DNA of 38,129 bases from Clostridia bacterium (lineage in GTDB: Bacteria > Bacillota > Clostridia > Christensenellales > Borkfalkiaceae), in contig CAAGAM010000030.1 in the NCBI GenBank assembly GCA_900767815.1, positions 1 to 38,129 of the forward strand. The letters are read 5' to 3'. The notes under the pieces were generated by a model. It made no database searches and was not told where the DNA came from. It worked only from the letters and a program-made list of their open reading frames with translations. The position numbers were made by a program, and so were the translations under genes. Shown one piece after another: positions 1-7,990 of this stretch; the stretch's first letter is position 1; each line of letters opens with the position of its first letter.

Positions 1-2331
1 GTCGAATGGATCGGGGGTCACACCGCGGCAAAGGGCTTCGAATTTAATTTCGCTCCGATAAAGGGCAGATACATAAGAGCGCTCGCGCAGGACGGAGGCG
101 GCGCGCCCTATTCTTCAATTTATACCGAGCTTCAGGCATGGACTTGCGAAGCTCCCGCAACTCCTTTCGTGAGAAAGAACGCGGCTTTGGGGAAAGAGGT
201 TAAGGCATATCACACCGACGGAAGCGAAGCTGTCGTTTCAAACCACAACGGCGGACAAACTCTCGCTTGCGTAACCGACGGAATCATGGGCGCGGAAAAC
301 TCGGTTGTTACCGATTCGGTCGCGTTTATTCAGGTCGATATGGGCGAAAGCGTGTGGATAAACAAAGCCGTGCTTAACCTTTGGCACGACCACGTGTGGA
401 GATCTGTAACCGTTCAACTTTCGGATGACGAGACGTTCGCTACGGGCGTTCAGACGATTTTCTGTTCGGACTACGGCAACTGGCAAGGGCTTGCTTCTTA
501 CGCAGGCACGCTCGACGAAACGTGGGCGGATAAAACCAACGTCGAATGGATCGGGGGTCACACCGCGGCAAAGGGCTTCGAATTTAATTTCGCTCCGATA
601 AAGGGCAGATACATAAGAGCGCTTGCGCAGGACGGCAGTTCGCCGTGGTCTTCCGTTTACACCGAGCTTCAGGCATGGACTTGCGAAGACCCCGCGGCGG
701 GCGATAACTACGAGTATCAAAATTATCTTTCGTCGGTAGAAAACGTCGGGGATATCGAAGTTTACGAGGGCAAAGAATTCGGAGAACTCGGGCTTCCGCA
801 GACGATAAAGCTCGGCTATTCGGACGGAACCGAAAAGACGGTTTACACCGCATGGATGATTGCGGGCTACGATAAGACCAAAGCGGGAGAATATTTCGCA
901 ACGCTTACCATAACCGACGATAAGGACGTTTACGGAATCATCGCTTCGGTATCCGTAAAAGTGACGGTAAAAGCGTTGAACGTCGCCGCGCTTACCGAAC
1001 TTTACGACGGCGTTAAGGACTTGTCCGCCGACGATTACACCCTTTCCACGAGGAAAAAATTCGTCGTCGCAAGAAATTCCGCAAAAGAGCTTTTAGAAAG
1101 AAGTTATAAAACTCAGGAAGAAGTCGACAGCGTGTTAAATGCGCTTAAAAAGTGTTTTGACGGACTCGTTAATAAGGGCGACACTGCCGCGCTTAAACGG
1201 CTTATAGACGGACTTAACGTTGAAGAAGAGAGCAAATATACTATATCTACGTATGCCGTATTCGCGAATAAAAAGCTTGCAGCCGAAGGCGTTTTGGCAG
1301 ACGGCGGAAACGACGATATGAGCCAGGCGGACGTGGATAAAACGGCGGACGAACTTCAAAAAGCCGTAGTCGGGCTTGCAAAGAGGGCAAATCCTTCTTC
1401 GCTTAAAGCCGTTTACGACGCGGCGAAAGCCGAAAAGGGTTACGGCGAACAATCGACCAACGGTTATAACAGAGCAACTTATTCCGCTTATATGGACGCT
1501 ATGTATAACGCCGAGAAATTCTTCGACGAAGAGTATCTGAAAGACGTTCCGCAAGTAAGAGCGGACGAAGCGGAAACACGCCTTAACGAAGCTATAGCGG
1601 GACTTATCGCTATTGCGGACAGAAAACCGCTCGACGATATAGCCGAAAAAATCAAAAACGCAAAAGCGGAAAATTACACGGCGACGAGCTTTGCCGCACT
1701 CGCCAAAGCTTATGAGGAAGCAAAACCCGTTATCGAAAAAGCCGACGATCTTCTCACCGAAGAGGAAATCGCCGAAACCGCCGCGGCACTGAACAAGGCG
1801 TTTAACGAGCTTGTTGCTTCAGGCGACAAGAAACAGCTCAACGCGACGATTGGAAACTGCGCGGGCGAAGAAGAGGGCGTTTACACTTCGGCAAGCTACG
1901 CCGTATACCGAAAAGCTCTTTACGAAGCCGAAAAAGTAAAGGCTTCGGACGACGTTTCGCAAAGCGAGGTCGATTCCGCGGCAAAAGCTTTGGAAAACGC
2001 ATATAACGGACTTGAAAAGCTCGGCGATAAAAAGGTTTTAAACGAGGTTATCGCAAAAGCGGAAGCTCTCGGCGAACTTACGGGAGACAGAAAGGACAAC
2101 GTCGAAAAAGCGCTCGCATACGCGAAGAGTATCGCAGGATTTGACGGCGAAGTAACGGAAAAGCAGGTGAACGAGGCTAAAGAACTTCTCGAAAAGGCAA
2201 TGGCGGAAGGTGAAACTTCTTCGGGTTGCACGGGTTCGCTCGGAACTACGACCGCCGCGCTCGTTTTGCTTACGGCGGTTGCGGTTGTCGCAATAATAAG
2301 AAAAAAGAGGGTTAAAGATGAAAACGTGTAA
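1..2331 (+). CDS. Large surface protein, 5' end outside window: F5/8C domains, Ig-like domain, FIVAR-type repeats, C-terminal membrane anchor
   Basis: The reading frame is open from base 1, so the N-terminus lies outside the window; 776 codons are visible. In order: the end of one F5/8 type C (discoidin-like) domain (codons 1-55), a second complete one (about 57-229, ending TELQAWTCE), a bacterial Ig-like domain (about 235-325), then about six helical repeats of roughly 65 residues resembling FIVAR modules (about 325-735). The C-terminus has Ser-Ser-Gly-Cys at 740-743, a hydrophobic helix and RKKR, a membrane-anchor or sorting signal. The F5/8C domains suggest binding to carbohydrate outside the cell, and the repeats probably act as a stalk; any catalytic domain would be upstream. 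The stop overlaps the next start by 14 bases, so the two genes are probably cotranscribed. The ends of the two F5/8C domains are almost identical in DNA. Confidence 0.85.
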   Translation, partial: VEWIGGHTAAKGFEFNFAPIKGRYIRALAQDGGGAPYSSIYTELQAWTCEAPATPFVRKNAALGKEVKAYHTDGSEAVVSNHNGGQTLACVTDGIMGAENSVVTDSVAFIQVDMGESVWINKAVLNLWHDHVWRSVTVQLSDDETFATGVQTIFCSDYGNWQGLASYAGTLDETWADKTNVEWIGGHTAAKGFEFNFAPIKGRYIRALAQDGSSPWSSVYTELQAWTCEDPAAGDNYEYQNYLSSVENVGDIEVYEGKEFGELGLPQTIKLGYSDGTEKTVYTAWMIAGYDKTKAGEYFATLTITDDKDVYGIIASVSVKVTVKALNVAALTELYDGVKDLSADDYTLSTRKKFVVARNSAKELLERSYKTQEEVDSVLNALKKCFDGLVNKGDTAALKRLIDGLNVEEESKYTISTYAVFANKKLAAEGVLADGGNDDMSQADVDKTADELQKAVVGLAKRANPSSLKAVYDAAKAEKGYGEQSTNGYNRATYSAYMDAMYNAEKFFDEEYLKDVPQVRADEAETRLNEAIAGLIAIADRKPLDDIAEKIKNAKAENYTATSFAALAKAYEEAKPVIEKADDLLTEEEIAETAAALNKAFNELVASGDKKQLNATIGNCAGEEEGVYTSASYAVYRKALYEAEKVKASDDVSQSEVDSAAKALENAYNGLEKLGDKKVLNEVIAKAEALGELTGDRKDNVEKALAYAKSIAGFDGEVTEKQVNEAKELLEKAMAEGETSSGCTGSLGTTTAALVLLTAVAVVAIIRKKRVKDENV

Positions 2332-5300
2332 GAAATTGATAGTGGCGGCGCTTGCCGCGTCTGTGATCGCTTCGGGTGCGGCGGGAATAACTTCCGCCGT
2401 CTCCTCCAAAGCGGACGGAGAGGAAAATTACGTGGCTTCGCAGGAATGGAAAAACGAACTTACCGTCGGCGGCTGGGTTCAGTTTTACGATACGAGCATA
2501 AAATCGTACGAGGATCAGGTGAGGGATCTTGCCGCCGCGGGAATGAACATGATCGACTTGCCGACGTTTATAAGCGCGCAGACGAGTTACGGCTCAACGG
2601 AAACCAAAGAGTTCTGGGATAACCTCGAACGTCTTTCCGAAGCTTTGAATATGTATTATTTCTACCAGGGGTCGGACGTAACGGAGTTCGAATCGGCATA
2701 CGCGAAAGTTAAGGATTACGCGCGTTGCATAGGTTATCATCTTAAAGACGAGCCGAGTTTCGCGCAGATGGACTCCTTAGCCGAGCTTTGCAGGTCGTTC
2801 AAGGAAAAAGACCCGTCGCGTATGGCGTACGTCAATCTTTTCCCGTCCTATGCGGGCGCAACCAACCTCGGCGGAACTTATCGCGATTACGTTACGAAAT
2901 GGGCTAATCTTTACGGAAGCAGATATCCCGAGGATATGTTCTATTTCGACCATTATCCGTTCACGCAGACGGAAGACGTGCGTTCGACTTACTTTTCCGA
3001 TCTCGAAGTAATCCGTGACGTCGCCTATAAAAACGGCAAGCTTTTAACGGGCGGATTCACTCAGATGGGTTCGTGGAACGGAATGGTAAGACCGACAGCG
3101 GATATGGCGAGATGGAGTACATACTCCCTTCTCGCTTACGGAATGAAGAGTATTTCCCACTTCTGCTGGGTTGCTCCGCAGTACGTTTCGCCCGAAAACG
3201 GCGGCGAAGGCATGCGCGATTTCGTAACCGACTCCAAGGGTAACAGAACCGATCTTTACGAGCCTATGAGTATTTTAAACTGGCAGATCCGCCAGCTCGG
3301 CTACGTGCTTACAAACGTTGACGTCAAGCATGCTTACCATACGGCAAAAGTTCCCACGGGTGCGGAAGGACTTTCTTCGGGATTCCTGATGCAGCCCGCA
3401 AACGAAAGCGATTCCTTTATATATTCGATCGCATACAGCAAAGACAAAAACGAACCTTATCTTCTCGTCTTCAACAAAGCTCTTTCGGGCGAGGCGAAAG
3501 ATTATACGTTTAATTTCGATTTATCGTCGGGCATTAAGTCGATGAGATATTACAAGCCCGCCGATTACACCTTCGATAATCTTCCAAATCCGTCGGATTT
3601 GTCCACTCTCGAAAAACCCGAAGAAGTGCTTATCGACGTTTCCTCGGGAACGATGACCGCATCGTTTAAGCCCGGCGAGATGAAAATATTCAAACTCGAA
3701 GGCGAGAACGGCGCGCCCGTTGAGATTTTCGAAGATCTTCAGATCCCCGAAAGTTCGCATCGAAGCGGCGTTTACGTAGGTCCGCAGAAGATAAGCCTTA
3801 TGACGGGCGACAAGGGCGCGACGATTTATTACACCACCGACGGAAGTTATCCCGAACCGGGAAGCGAAACCACCAAGGAATACGACGGAACGCTTATCGA
3901 AATAGGCAAATACGACGAAACGGCGACTTATTCCGTGCGCGCGGTGAGCGTGAGAGGAACGGACGTCAGCGAAATTCTCGATATCGACCTCATCGTCGCC
4001 AACGCTTCGAGAAACGCCGCTTCGGGGAAGATCGTCAAACTTTTAAGCGCGGATTTGACGCGCGAAGTCGGCTTCGAGGGCTTTAACGGTGCGTCGAGCG
4101 ACCTTCGCCACGTAACGGACGGTTCGTTCGACCCGTTCTCGAGCGTTATTAAGACAAGCGAACCAGCCTGGGCGGTGCTTGACCTCGGCGAAACGCTTAC
4201 GCTGGATAAATTCACGTTCTCGTTCTGGCACGATTGGTGGTTCGGCAAAAACGAACTGAAAGTCGCAACAAAAGAAGACCTTTCGGACGCAAAGCGGATA
4301 TGGTATGAAGACGCGATGCAAAACGTTCCCGGTTCGGGAACGACGGTCACGCTCGACGAACCCGTTTCGGCAAGATACGTTATGCTTTATAACGATTGTA
4401 AGGGCGAAGGGCAGTGTTCGATGTTCACCGAACTTCAGGCATACACGGCATACGGCGCGGGCGAAAATCTCATCGCGGATACCGAAAACTGGACGTCTTT
4501 GAAAAACGGCGATTTCACCAACGACGGCAAGACGATAAAGGAAAACACTCCGTATCAGAGAGATAACTGGGATAAAGCTTATTCTTACAACGCAAAGACT
4601 TATAAGAACTTCATGCTCGACGCTACTATGAGATTGGACGTTACGGATCCCGGCGCGTGGGGCTATGCGGGCTTCACTATTTTCAGAGAAGATACGAACG
4701 TAACTCAGAGCCAGAACGGCAAAGGGCTTACAATCGGAATCGAACCTAAAGGGCGCGTGCTTTTGTGGAACGGCAGCAGAGAAGTGGGTCCTCTCGACGC
4801 GAACATAGTCGGCTGGAGCGTAAACGGCACGTTCGATATAAAGATCGTCGCTTACGAAGGCACGATTTCCGTCGCGATCGACGGCAGACCCGTCATGAAC
4901 GTGTATAACTCCGAATACGTCGGAAAAGAGGGATATATCTCTCTTCACAGCGGATTGTTGCCGATAACGGTAACCAAGCTCGGCATAACCGAGATAGACG
5001 AAAGCTTTGCATTCCCGAAAAAGGGCGCGGCTGTTTCCGCTGCGGACGATACCAAACTTGCAATCGAAAGATACGTTGCGGAAAAGGACGTTATCGGGGC
5101 TTTGGGTACTACAGTCGGAATAACCGATACCAACGGTAAAAAACATACCGTAGGCGTTGAATGGAAGGCGGACGGATACGACAGAACGAAAACGGGTAAT
5201 TTTGATTTTATCGGCGTTCTTTCGGCAGACGATCTCAAGGCGGCGGGCGTTTCCAACGTGTATAACGTCAAGGCTTACGCAACGGTGTTCATCCGCTCCG

Positions 5301-5866
5301 AAATCGACGACAGCGTTTCGAAAAATCTTTTAAGCGTTGCCGCTTCTTTAAACGAGAACGAATACACGGCGGAAAGCTGGGAATATCTCCGGCTTAAAGT
5401 CGAGGCGATGAACAGTATTCTGAATAACAAATTCCTCGTTCAGTCGGACGTCAACGTGGGTATGTTCCAGCTTTACGACGCGATTTATAAATATCTCGTT
5501 TACGCGGGCGACACCGCCGAACTCGACGAAGCTATTGCTAAAGCCGAAGCTTTGGACAAAACGGCTTACACCGATTATTCTTACGCGGATTTCGACAAGG
5601 TTTTAAAGGAAGCGAAGGAATACGCGGCGCAGAGCCTCAAGACGTTTGCGGGTATCAAAGCTCAAGCCGAAAACCTCGCAAAAGCAGAGAAGAAGCTCGT
5701 TAAAACGTCTTCCGTTGCGCCTGTGTTTGACGGCGAAAAACCCGAAATCAAAGATATTACGGGCGGCGCGGCAGGTTGCTCGTCGTCGGCGGGCGGACTC
5801 GGCGTTACGGCTGCGCTCGGCGCGGCTGCGGCGGCTGTAATAAAACGTAAGAAACGCGACAAATAA
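2318..5866 (+). CDS. Secreted multidomain glycoside-hydrolase-like protein with F5/8C, LamG-like, Ig-like and FIVAR-type modules
   Basis: A 1182-residue secreted protein. It starts at an ATG 7 bases after GAGG and inside the end of the previous gene. Residues 1-33 form a signal peptide. Residues about 45-370 look like a TIM-barrel hydrolase of the GH-A type: HLKDEPS at 141-147 has an acidic DE pair where such enzymes carry the acid/base, and YFDHYPF (209-215) supplies another acidic residue. Then come a chitobiase C-terminal-like domain (about 478-560, YYTTDGSYPEPGS), an F5/8C domain (about 562-712), a concanavalin/LamG-like domain (about 715-892), an Ig-like domain (about 910-995) and FIVAR-like helices (1000-1130). 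The C-terminus repeats the neighbour's plan: Gly-Cys (1153-1154), a hydrophobic segment, KRKKRDK. The substrate is probably a host or plant glycan, but the GH family cannot be assigned by eye. Confidence 0.8.
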   Translation: MKTCKKLIVAALAASVIASGAAGITSAVSSKADGEENYVASQEWKNELTVGGWVQFYDTSIKSYEDQVRDLAAAGMNMIDLPTFISAQTSYGSTETKEFWDNLERLSEALNMYYFYQGSDVTEFESAYAKVKDYARCIGYHLKDEPSFAQMDSLAELCRSFKEKDPSRMAYVNLFPSYAGATNLGGTYRDYVTKWANLYGSRYPEDMFYFDHYPFTQTEDVRSTYFSDLEVIRDVAYKNGKLLTGGFTQMGSWNGMVRPTADMARWSTYSLLAYGMKSISHFCWVAPQYVSPENGGEGMRDFVTDSKGNRTDLYEPMSILNWQIRQLGYVLTNVDVKHAYHTAKVPTGAEGLSSGFLMQPANESDSFIYSIAYSKDKNEPYLLVFNKALSGEAKDYTFNFDLSSGIKSMRYYKPADYTFDNLPNPSDLSTLEKPEEVLIDVSSGTMTASFKPGEMKIFKLEGENGAPVEIFEDLQIPESSHRSGVYVGPQKISLMTGDKGATIYYTTDGSYPEPGSETTKEYDGTLIEIGKYDETATYSVRAVSVRGTDVSEILDIDLIVANASRNAASGKIVKLLSADLTREVGFEGFNGASSDLRHVTDGSFDPFSSVIKTSEPAWAVLDLGETLTLDKFTFSFWHDWWFGKNELKVATKEDLSDAKRIWYEDAMQNVPGSGTTVTLDEPVSARYVMLYNDCKGEGQCSMFTELQAYTAYGAGENLIADTENWTSLKNGDFTNDGKTIKENTPYQRDNWDKAYSYNAKTYKNFMLDATMRLDVTDPGAWGYAGFTIFREDTNVTQSQNGKGLTIGIEPKGRVLLWNGSREVGPLDANIVGWSVNGTFDIKIVAYEGTISVAIDGRPVMNVYNSEYVGKEGYISLHSGLLPITVTKLGITEIDESFAFPKKGAAVSAADDTKLAIERYVAEKDVIGALGTTVGITDTNGKKHTVGVEWKADGYDRTKTGNFDFIGVLSADDLKAAGVSNVYNVKAYATVFIRSEIDDSVSKNLLSVAASLNENEYTAESWEYLRLKVEAMNSILNNKFLVQSDVNVGMFQLYDAIYKYLVYAGDTAELDEAIAKAEALDKTAYTDYSYADFDKVLKEAKEYAAQSLKTFAGIKAQAENLAKAEKKLVKTSSVAPVFDGEKPEIKDITGGAAGCSSSAGGLGVTAALGAAAAAVIKRKKRDK

Positions 5867-5900
5867 CAAATAATATCGCGTTTAAATAAAAACAAAGCGA

Positions 5901-5928
5901 AGGCTCCGTCTTTCGGCGGGGCCTTTAA
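5901..5928 (+). terminator. Hairpin after the glycan-active gene pair
   Basis: AGGCTCCGTC pairs with GGCGGGGCCT (one G-U pair) around a short TTTC loop, followed by only a short T stretch. It lies 35 bases after the stop of the hydrolase gene. It is a plausible but weak intrinsic terminator. Confidence 0.55.
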
Positions 5929-5989
5929 AATCGGGCGTAACCCGGTTGCGGGTGACGCTATCGATTGCGCCAGACATAAAGAGGTAATT

Positions 5990-6619
5990 ATGAAAGCTTT
6001 TATTTTCGATCTTGACGGAGTTCTGGTTTCGACGGATAAATATCACTACGAGGCGTGGAAGAAAATCGCCGACGAAGAGGGGATATATTTCGACGAAAAA
6101 ATTAACGACAGACTGCGCGGCGTAAGCCGTATGGCAAGCCTTGAAATCATTCTGGAAAAGGCGGACAAAAAGTATTCCGAAGAAGAGAAAATCGCCTTAG
6201 CAACCCGAAAAAACGACTTATACAGGGGCTTATTGAAAAATCTCGCCCCGTCAGACAGGCTCGAGGGTGTTACCGAAACGCTTGAAAAACTGAGAGAAAA
6301 GGGCTATCTTTTAGCCATCGGAAGTTCGAGCAGAAATACCCCCGTGATTTTAGAGAAAATAGGTTACGGCGGTTATTTCGACGCGGTTTCGGACGGGAAC
6401 AACATCACAAAGAGCAAGCCCGACCCCGAAGTGTTCGATAAAGCCGCGGAAATGCTTTCTCTTCCCCCGCAAGAGTGCTTCGTCGTTGAGGATTCCGTCG
6501 CGGGGATAGACGCGGCAAAAGCAGGCGGTTTCAAAGCAATCGGCATAGGCGGCGCGGCGAACTATCCGAAAACCGATTATCCGATAAAAACGATGACGGA
6601 TATTTTAAAACTGATTTAA
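5990..6619 (+). CDS. pgmB: Beta-phosphoglucomutase (HAD superfamily)
   Basis: A 209-residue cytoplasmic enzyme expected to interconvert beta-glucose 1-phosphate and glucose 6-phosphate during maltose, trehalose or related disaccharide use by phosphorylases. HAD motif I is FDLDGVL with nucleophile Asp7 and acid/base Asp9. The cap segment RLRGVSRMASLE matches the beta-PGM substrate-specificity loop (family form is G-[IV]-S-R-x-x-S-L-E). Motif II is GSSSRNT (111-117), motif III Lys is in KSKPDPE (Lys143), and motif IV is VVEDSVAGI with Glu167-Asp168. Length is normal. GAGG precedes the ATG. It follows secreted glycan-degrading genes but has its own intergenic region, so a shared role in sugar use is an inference. 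Confidence 0.93.
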   Translation: MKAFIFDLDGVLVSTDKYHYEAWKKIADEEGIYFDEKINDRLRGVSRMASLEIILEKADKKYSEEEKIALATRKNDLYRGLLKNLAPSDRLEGVTETLEKLREKGYLLAIGSSSRNTPVILEKIGYGGYFDAVSDGNNITKSKPDPEVFDKAAEMLSLPPQECFVVEDSVAGIDAAKAGGFKAIGIGGAANYPKTDYPIKTMTDILKLI

Positions 6620-6632
6620 ACATAAATCGAAA

Positions 6633-6681
6633 CAAAAGTCCGAAAGCGACAGCGTTTAAGGCTGCCGCTTTCGGACTTTTG
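6633..6681. terminator. Strong terminator hairpin after pgmB
   Basis: A 16-bp perfect stem (CAAAAGTCCGAAAGCG with its complement at 6666-6681) plus a small inner AGC/GCT stem. It has A-rich and T-rich flanks on both sides, so it could work in either direction. Confidence 0.85.
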
Positions 6682-6706
6682 TTGAGTTTATCGATAAAGA
6701 AACATA

Positions 6707-6757
6707 TTGATAATCGACTTATAGGGCAGTTTTTACAGGGTGATTGATAAAATAAGC
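6707..6757 (+). repeat. Left ~50-bp direct repeat flanking the lipoprotein gene; carries the 14-bp motif (copy 1)
   Basis: It begins TTGATAATCGACTTATAGGG and aligns with 7396-7446 over about 50 bases with a few substitutions and short gaps; both end in an AT-rich TAAAATA segment. The 14-bp core TAATCGACTTATAG is at 6711-6724. Confidence 0.75.
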
Positions 6758-6821
6758 GTAAACTTAAATTTTAGATATGTATTTTAAAACGTGGCAAATA
6801 GAAATAATTTTCTGTAAGGTA

Positions 6822-6850
6822 TTGACATTCCTTGGTATTTAATATATACT
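6822..6850 (+). promoter_or_regulatory. Sigma-A-type promoter for the lipoprotein gene
   Basis: TTGACA (6822-6827), a 17-base spacer and TATACT (6845-6850), 35 bases before the start codon. Confidence 0.8.
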
Positions 6851-6885
6851 TAAGTTAATGATAAATTTGATGTTCGAGGTGATTC

Positions 6886-7389
6886 ATGAGAAAAATATTC
6901 CTTTTTGTTTTTTGCTTAATGTTTATGATATTATCGGCGTGTCAAACTGTTCAGAGTAAGCCTGAAGACGGTATGCCCGACGGAATTTTATCCGTTCAAT
7001 TTGAAAAAACTACATTTTCAAAAAACGAAAATATCGATGCAACAATTTACATTGGAATGGAAGACGGATATGAGAATTACGCGAATGAACACCCAGATTT
7101 TCATATTAAACTCAAAGTTACAAATGACGGGCATTTTTACGGGAATGTGGAGGGGTATGTTTTAAAGGATTTAACGCTTGACCCTTTACTCTATGATTAT
7201 TCAGTTGAAAAAGATAAAGAACCAACCTTTAACTATTCCGAAAAATTTACATTACCTTCTGAACTTTTTGTTAATAATGAAGGCAAGTTCTATGTTTTTT
7301 TATCTTTAGAAACTAGCGGAATGCAAAAATTTATTCCTTATGAATTTTCTTATTCCAGAATAGGAGAACAAATTGAAATTGCAAATTAA
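6886..7389 (+). CDS. Predicted small lipoprotein of unknown function
   Basis: A 167-residue protein with a lipoprotein signal peptide: charged MRK, a hydrophobic stretch, then lipobox LSAC with the acylated Cys at position 19. The rest (SVQFEKTTFSKNENIDATIYI and following) reads like a small beta-sandwich on the outer face of the membrane; I recognise no named family. GAGGTG stands 4 bases before the ATG and a near-consensus promoter lies upstream, so it is a single-gene unit. Its DNA is clearly more AT-rich than pgmB or serS, and it is bracketed by ~50-bp direct repeats (6707-6757, 7396-7446). Both points suggest a recently acquired or moved cassette. Confidence 0.75.
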   Translation: MRKIFLFVFCLMFMILSACQTVQSKPEDGMPDGILSVQFEKTTFSKNENIDATIYIGMEDGYENYANEHPDFHIKLKVTNDGHFYGNVEGYVLKDLTLDPLLYDYSVEKDKEPTFNYSEKFTLPSELFVNNEGKFYVFLSLETSGMQKFIPYEFSYSRIGEQIEIAN

Positions 7390-7395
7390 AACCCC

Positions 7396-7446
7396 TTGAT
7401 AATCGACTTATAGGGCGACATTTTTAGGGCGATTTATAAAATACGC
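7396..7446 (+). repeat. Right ~50-bp direct repeat flanking the lipoprotein gene; carries the 14-bp motif (copy 2)
   Basis: Same orientation and sequence as 6707-6757, beginning TTGATAATCGACTTATAGGG. The 14-bp core is at 7400-7413. It starts 6 bases after the lipoprotein stop codon. Confidence 0.75.
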
Positions 7447-7473
7447 CCCTCCGCGGCAAGCGCGGAGGGGCGT
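7443..7473. terminator. Terminator between converging lipoprotein and DUF1292 genes
   Basis: ACGCCCCTCCGCG (7443-7455), GCAAG loop, perfect 13-bp complement at 7461-7473. On the minus strand it is followed by an ATTTTAT stretch, so it probably ends the DUF1292 transcript and may also serve the lipoprotein gene. Confidence 0.8.
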
Positions 7474-7510
7474 AATCATCGTTTTAGTTTCAGTGTTTTT
7501 GTTCGGGAAG

Positions 7511-7825
7511 TTAGGGCGTTTCGCCTGCTTCCTGTTCGTCTAAAAGTTTGTAGTATTCGGCAAATACTCCGTCGATTATGCGGTCGTCCGAAACGACGTC
7601 GAAACGGGCGTCTTCTTCGTTTTCGTCGGTTACGGCAAAGACGAGAGCTTCGTCGTCTTCCATTCCCTCGAAAAGTTCGACGGGTTGCATGATTACGTAA
7701 AGCTTGTCCTCAAACTCAACCGCGGCGATTTCCGTGAAATCGACCTCTTCGCCGTCGGGCGTGGCGAGGGTTATAACCTCTTCTTCCTCTTCTTCGTTCA
7801 CGTCGATTTTATCTTTTTCGCTCAT
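7511..7825 (-). CDS. DUF1292 family protein (YrzB-like)
   Basis: A 104-residue, very acidic protein with a Glu-rich N-terminus, then VITLATPDGEEVDFTEIAAVEFEDKLYV-type beta-strand sequence typical of DUF1292 (UPF0473). These small cytoplasmic Bacillota proteins have no firmly assigned function. In many Bacillota the gene sits near alaS and the Holliday junction resolvase gene ruvX, but here it stands alone between two terminators. AGGAG lies 7 bases before the ATG. A TATAAT-like -10 is present about 30 bases upstream with no good -35. The palindrome GGCGATCGCC (7865-7874) lies just upstream of that -10. Confidence 0.85.
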   Translation of the reverse strand: MSEKDKIDVNEEEEEEVITLATPDGEEVDFTEIAAVEFEDKLYVIMQPVELFEGMEDDEALVFAVTDENEEDARFDVVSDDRIIDGVFAEYYKLLDEQEAGETP

Positions 7826-7946
7826 AATTTTACTCCTGTTATTTATTTTAAAAGTATTATAAAAGGCGATCGCCGATTATTTTTCTTGAAAATCATATTC
7901 GGCGGTAAGCCTTAAATTTAAACCGATGAATTAAGTATAACATAAA

Positions 7947-7976
7947 AAGCGGATTTCCGCAATCGGAAACCCGCTT
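7947..7976 (-). terminator. serS terminator
   Basis: An imperfect hairpin reading AAGCGG..TTTCCG / CGGAAA..CCGCTT with a CAAT loop. On the minus strand it is followed by TTTTTATG, and it lies 14 bases after the serS stop. Confidence 0.8.
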
Positions 7977-7990
7977 AAATTTATATTTTT

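Noticed and set aside
4043..5146. Long minus-strand open frame opposite the glycoside hydrolase gene
   Set aside because: It mirrors the codons of a clear plus-strand protein, has no family resemblance and no good ribosome binding site; the same applies to 8132-9190 opposite serS and 14150-15346 opposite pmbA.
7865..7874. GGCGATCGCC palindrome as a HIP1-like element
   Set aside because: A single 10-bp palindrome is within chance expectation for this window, and HIP1 enrichment is a cyanobacterial feature.
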